DNA of 64,000 nucleotides. Origin: Cryptomeria japonica. Lineage: Eukaryota; Streptophyta; Pinopsida; Cupressales; Cupressaceae. Numbering within the stretch: the first letter of the stretch is position 1; each line of letters opens with the position of its first letter. The stretch is from contig NC_081414.1 in the NCBI RefSeq assembly GCF_030272615.1, positions 822,425,896 to 822,489,895 of the forward strand. The letters run 5' to 3'. Below are positions 59,380-64,000 of the stretch, one piece after another. Below the pieces are notes generated by a model that saw only the letters and a list, made by a program, of their open reading frames with translations, ran no database searches and was not told the origin of the DNA. Both the position numbers and the translations under genes were made by a program.

Positions 59380-62300
59380 ATGGCATCAACTTCAAAGAGT
59401 GTAGAAAGAGTAATGATTACCTCTGAGCTTATGGAATTAGTTAAGGCAGAACAAATTGTTTTGTATAATGCATTGTCGCAAGTCCCGAGCAGTGTTTTGA
59501 TCAAAGGAGATTTATCTAGCTATATTGACTATAAGATAGAGGATCTAGGATCTCTATACATCTACACACAGTTGAAATCACTTTGTGATGAGAATGGTAA
59601 GATTAAGACAAAGTATGCTAGGGTTTTTGAAAAGGGTTTTCATAATGCTGCTTATTTTCTTGAAGATTTTGAAGAAGCACAATTACAAAGGAAGCCATTC
59701 AGGTTGTAACTAGTTATTTCTCAACTGGTGAAGTACTTGAGTTGAGAAGAATTTCTAAGGAACTATCTTCAACCTAACTGGTTCTACATCTGATGGGCAT
59801 GCTTTTTCTGTCAACAACATTAAAGACCCTGCAGTAAAACTAGCAGCAATGGTAATAGGCTACTGAGTATTTTACTCTAGTAGAAATAATAGTGTTCCTT
59901 TAGCAGCAGTTCATATAGCTCACAAAATTATTGTTGATAATAAAAATTATAATCTTTGTGAAGCGATCAGGAGTCAATTTTTTTTGAATTTCCAATCTAT
60001 CAAAAAGGATAGCAACTTGAAATTCAAGTTTGGTCAACTATTGGCTAGATTATTCTTTTATTTTTAGAAATTTCTACTAGGAATTAGAGACATTGAGTGG
60101 TCGAAGGACTCACCGATCTCCGCACAAATTAAGAACAACATCAAGGCTGTAAAGAATACTTTCCCTAGTGCCATGAATAAGTATTTCAATGAGTTTCAAA
60201 AGAAGATGAGTATGAGAATGAGACTACTAGAAGAAGTGGTAAAGCACTTTGAAAAAGACATAATCTTCACTGTTACCACTGACTTTTGCTTGATGCAGGC
60301 AATTGAGCCAAGAGAGGAAGAAATTGATGACATGAGTTACAAGGTGAACTATGATCTACTGGTTGGGTATGCTAATACCCTATTAGCATCACCTAAAGAC
60401 AAAAAGAAGGGTAAATTGAACATTGTAGCAGTCCAAGGTACACTTGCTCAAACTAGTACTGCACCTGCTAAAAGTGCAAGAGGAAGGAATAAGAAGTCTG
60501 ATGATGTACCTCTAGCAATAAAAAGTACTAGGGTTACCCGAAGAATTCAAACCAAAAAGGAACCGGAACCCAAAGTATATATTAAAAAGGAAACAAAGAA
60601 GAGAGGAAGAAAATTAATTTTGCAACCAGAATCTAAGAGAACCGATTCTGAAGGTAAACCAAAGAAAGCAAAGTTAACTGATAGAGTACCTAAAAAGGTC
60701 AAGGAAATGCCTAAGGCAACTGCACCTATTGACTTATCTAAGTTCAAACCTAAGAGTCATTTTGAGAGAACTATGAAGACATTGGGGAGAAATAGATTTG
60801 AAAATGTTAAAGAGTATTTTGATTCTTTCATTGCAGAATAGAAAGAAGAAGTTGTGCAATAGATAATCACTCAATTATGTCATTATAGTAGATTATCTCA
60901 TGATATTGAGAAAGTTGTTTCAAATTCTTTGTACACAATTCTTTTGAATAAATGGGAAGAAGTTGTAAAAATTGAAAAAGAAATTATTGATGAAGTATTT
61001 GTACAATATTATTCTGAATTCTCAAAAGAAGCAATTAGCACTTTAGTGGAAAGGTATAAAGCACAATTCATGTTCAAAGAAAGAAGATTAAAGCTTCTTA
61101 GTGGAAAGAGGTCGATTGTCAAGACAAAGACCCACCATATAGAATTTAACATCAAAAGGATGGAAGAACTTGTGTTGTCTTCTAAGATGTAGAAGATATT
61201 ACTGTTAATAGGCCAAAAATGGATGAAGAAGAAATACTTCAAGCAGACGCGGTCTATTATGTCAAGAATGACACCACTATTTACATAACTGATGATGATA
61301 TATCTGTAAATATTACTGCACCGGATATGGAGCCTCCAAGTATTGAAGATCCACAGGTCAAATTAGTTGAACAACCGGAAAATCAATTGAAAGTGGGCAA
61401 TCCACCGGTCACAAGGCAACTGGAGAATCCCCAATCCCCACCAGTCGTTCATGTCACTCAAACAGAGCATACTGGAAATATTGTCACTCAGTCACCTGAA
61501 AAGAAAATAGAGAAGAATACTAAGAAAGCAATCATTAAAGTCATATCCTCTTAACCGGCAAAGCAAAAATGGATTGATGATGATGATGATGAGTCTTTGA
61601 GTATCTTAGGAACCATTGACATAGACAATATGAGTGCATCAGAAATGATGAAGATTGCTAATGTTATGCAATCTAGAGCACATAAGAAGAGGTTGAAAGA
61701 GAAGAAGATTAAAGTTGAAACAATTCAGTCTGCAGTAGAAATTCTATCTGGTTTACTACCGTAAACATCTACCGCACATCTTCCTACACCTATTAGTAAA
61801 CTTGGTTAGTTAGTTGCAGATGCATCTGATCAAATCAAGTCATTGAAAGAAGTTGCTCATGTCTATGCTGAAAAGAATCACAAGAAGAAATATGGAGAAA
61901 AATTGACAAAGGATATCGATAGTGGTAAAATGGCTCTATCACACAATAAAAGTTTGTTGAGTAAAGCTATTGAAATGGGAGGAAAGTATCTTGCCTCTAA
62001 CTCCAATGTTACTTTCTTCTATTCTGACATTTCTAATAGACAAACTGAAACAAAGCAAGAACTAGAAAGGATATGAAAGGCATATGTCCCACTTCGGGAC
62101 TCTATACTTGCCTTTAGCAAATCTATAGATAATTTACATAACAAACTGGACATTTATGATAATGAGAAGGCAAAGAGACTTCGATCTCTTAGAGAGCTTA
62201 AGAGTCTTCTTACATCATAGGTAGGCATACTTCAGAGAGCCTATTCCAATGCAGAAGCTATCCTAGCAACCCCTAAAACCTACACACTAGACTCAATGGA

Positions 62301-62427
62301 AGAATTTAATTCATAGCTGATGTCTACATTTGAGTATACTGAGAGCATACTGGAATCATGGGAGAATACTTTTTCATGGATGAAGAGGAGCTACAATGTT
62401 ATATTCATGAAAATTTCTTATGCCTGA
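59380..62427 (+). pseudogene. ORF2 of element D: ~1015-codon protein of unknown function
   Basis: The ATG at 59380 begins MASTSKSVERVMITSELMEL. The frame shifts by one near 59675 and back near 61185, and carries several stops (for example 59789, 59866, 60067, 60839, 61552, 61762, 62074, 62218), but neighbouring segments read on in the expected phase to a final stop at 62425-62427. N-terminal third: mixed helix-like sequence (GQLLARLFFYF near 60040). Middle (about 60440-60740): strongly basic with KKRGRK and PKKAKL words, nuclear-localisation-like. Then Glu/Lys helices, an acidic stretch at about 61240-61330 and a DDDDD run at 61577-61591, and a C-terminal coiled coil with SRAHKKRLKEKKIK (about 61676-61717) and KRLRSLRELKSLL (about 62172-62210). 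I find no catalytic motif of protease, integrase, RT, RNase H or known transposase. Function unknown. Confidence 0.65.
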
Positions 62428-62483
62428 ACATTAATTCAAATTTTTATTATTGTATATGCTAAACACTTTGATACACATTTTCT

Positions 62484-62506
62484 ATATATATATATATATA
62501 TATATT
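62484..62506. repeat. (TA)n microsatellite
   Basis: About eleven TA units between ORF2 and the purine tract of element D. Confidence 0.85.
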
Positions 62507-62532
62507 TTACTTTTTCAATTTGGCATTTTTGT

Positions 62533-62691
62533 CAAAGGGGGAGTAGAAATATGTATGTATGTTTGAAAATTTTGTATGGTGTATGCATTAAGGTGGAGCA
62601 TAAGTATATGCGTAAATTTTGTTGTGTATGCACACTTAGTGGTATTTTTGTAAAATTTTCAAGTGTTGCCATCAATGACAAAGGGGGAGAT
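62533..62691 (+). other. Double purine tract and 3' untranslated region of element D
   Basis: GTCAAAGGGGGAGTAG lies at 62533-62548 and GACAAAGGGGGAGAT at 62677-62691, the latter directly before the LTR. The second would be the polypurine primer. Confidence 0.75.
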
Positions 62692-63762
62692 TGTTGGCAT
62701 GATGATGATTGTAATGTATTCATCATATGTTTCATTGATGAAACACACACACACACACATGACTATATTGACTACCAGTGTAACTTTAAATGTTTACACT
62801 ATCAACCGGTATTCTTAGTGGTTATCTCTAACCAATACTTTGTGTCAACCGATATGTGCATACGAGACAACCTGTACATATGATAAGATGAAGAACACGA
62901 TGGAGATCAAGTGGAGATAATGATAGAAGATTTGTGGATAATGGTTTATTAGTTAACTCAAACTGGTATTGATTGTTCCAACTGGTATTCAATAATTTTT
63001 GTGATGAGTTATGCCACTGACAAATTTTGGCGGTAATTTTTGTGATGACTTATGATCACTTGTCCAGATACACTACACCTAGGAAATTGTGTTTTGATTT
63101 ACTTAGGCCGACATGAAACTTAAGGTCTATATATTGACATCACAATGAATCATTTGAAAAATATGTGGAAGAGTGTTATGTGCGAAGAAGAGCTAAGTTG
63201 CAGAGTATGCAGAAGAGAAGTGTTGAATATGTTTAGAAGGATCTGATCAAGCAAGTATTGTGCTACTCAGAATAGATCAAACAAACCTATCGTTCTCTAA
63301 CAATTACAACAGAATCCAATCCCCTAACCGGGTAAGCTCTAACAAGCTTCAATGTATAAATCCTTTAACAGGGTGATCCATTAGTTTGGATTTAGAAATC
63401 CTCCAGCGAGGTTACATCTAACAGGGTATAAGATTCTAATCAAGCTTTGGGATCTCTAACAAGATTCACTCCTAGCAGAGCACTTTGTAGACCTTAACCG
63501 GTCAGTTATCTATTACTGCAGATAGTTAACTTGTGAGTTCCATCTCACCGTGGTTTTTACCTATTTGGGTTTTCCACGTACAAACACTTGTGTTATGGTG
63601 AATGCTTTACTTTTTGTGGATGTTGTTATATCAATTTGGATTGCATGCATTGTATTTAAAAGCTTTGCTTAGTTCATCTACCAGTTAGTGTTTAAAGTAG
63701 TTCTATTTTTGGTGTCATTGATTCACCCCCCCCACCCCCCTCAGTGCTTTTCAAGTCCATCA
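62692..63762 (+). repeat. 3' LTR of element D, 1071 bp
   Basis: Matches the 5' LTR throughout; has a (CA)n run at about 62743-62758 and a C-rich tract before the end. Confidence 0.9.
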
Positions 63763-64000
63763 GATGAATGGAAAGCTCATAAATAATCATGTCACCATTT
63801 TTATGAAACAAAAATAGCTTAAAATGAAGTGAATCTAAAAAACATATACCTAAAGCTTATATTTATCATCTTTGTATAGATCCCAAAACTAAAATACCCT
63901 TCCAATGACTTCAAATAGGTCTCCAATTCATTTGTACACATCTCAATATAGAAAATAATTTTAAGGTTAGGTGATGAAATTTGTTTGATCATCCTCCATG
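63763..64000. other. Right flank of element D, no gene seen
   Basis: Opens with the right copy of GATGA (63763-63767), then AT-rich sequence without a gene. Confidence 0.6.

Larger units (their letters stand above)
56514..63762 (+). mobile_element. Element D: complete pol-less LTR retrotransposon with two reading frames
   Basis: LTRs 56514-57597 and 62692-63762 both start TGTTGGCATGATG and end in CCATCA. GATGA flanks both sides (56509-56513, 63763-63767), a five-base target duplication that proves insertion as one unit. An initiator-Met-type primer-binding site (57600) and a purine tract (62680-62691) are in place. Inside are a gag-like frame (57660-58937) and a long second frame (59380-62427). 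No protease, integrase, RT or RNase H motif was found in either. The LTRs are roughly 92-93% alike by eye. It most likely used another element's enzymes. Confidence 0.9.

Noticed and set aside
1-64000. CRISPR arrays, bacterial operons, riboswitches or ribosomal RNA
   Set aside because: No short regularly spaced identical repeats with unique spacers, no rRNA-like stretch and no prokaryotic gene layout; the sequence is clearly plant nuclear.

Overview
The window looks like a piece of a large, repeat-filled plant nuclear genome. AT-rich sequence, nested LTR retrotransposons in every state of decay, LINE remnants, tRNA-like repeats and almost no host coding sequence suggest a gymnosperm such as a conifer. 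That placement is inferred from style and element architecture; no marker gene proves it.

Layout. 1-6921: element A, a Ty3/gypsy-type element (5' LTR cut by the window edge, 3' LTR 5609-6921) with one gag-protease-like reading frame and no polymerase. About 9745-16639: element B, a second, older copy of the same family on the minus strand. 16640-18937: a 2.3-kb Copia-type LTR (E) that interrupts B's outer LTR. 20.3-25.7 kb: a CCHC fragment, an antisense LINE ORF2 remnant and a decayed B-like LTR. 26.7-27.1 kb: a 171-bp tandem duplication. 28171-31625: element F, two ~0.8-kb direct repeats around a degenerate acidic reading frame. 32.8-34.75 kb: CT-rich repeats, then the 3' end of Copia element H. 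36.8-37.8 kb: two tRNA-like (SINE-like) fragments. 39.05-43.9 kb: Copia element G with a decayed gag-pol and an LTR that is itself followed by a primer-binding site. 44.2-45.7 kb: an antisense Copia gag and LTR.

46.9-54.5 kb is the least ordinary stretch. It holds 65-bp modules, a tandem array of about 194-bp units each carrying a tRNA-like sequence on the minus strand, and a six-unit array of about 550-bp modules, each with a splice-acceptor-like site. It ends in the only convincing host gene, a two-exon gene (53656-54495) for a small three-pass membrane protein.

56514-63762: element D, structurally complete (LTRs of 1084 and 1071 bp, target duplication GATGA, PBS, PPT). It carries two reading frames, a coiled-coil/CCHC gag-like protein and a ~1015-codon protein I do not recognise, and no protease, integrase or reverse transcriptase.

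Two themes connect the parts. First, A, B and D keep long open frames without polymerase genes, which points to non-autonomous elements mobilised by partners; D and the pol-bearing element G share nearly the same sequence around the 3' LTR junction. Second, repeats with RNA-level structure recur: GC-rich hairpins in A, a conserved 3' hairpin in A and B, and the tRNA-like array. All retroelement genes carry stops or frameshifts; only the 53.7-54.5 kb gene appears intact.
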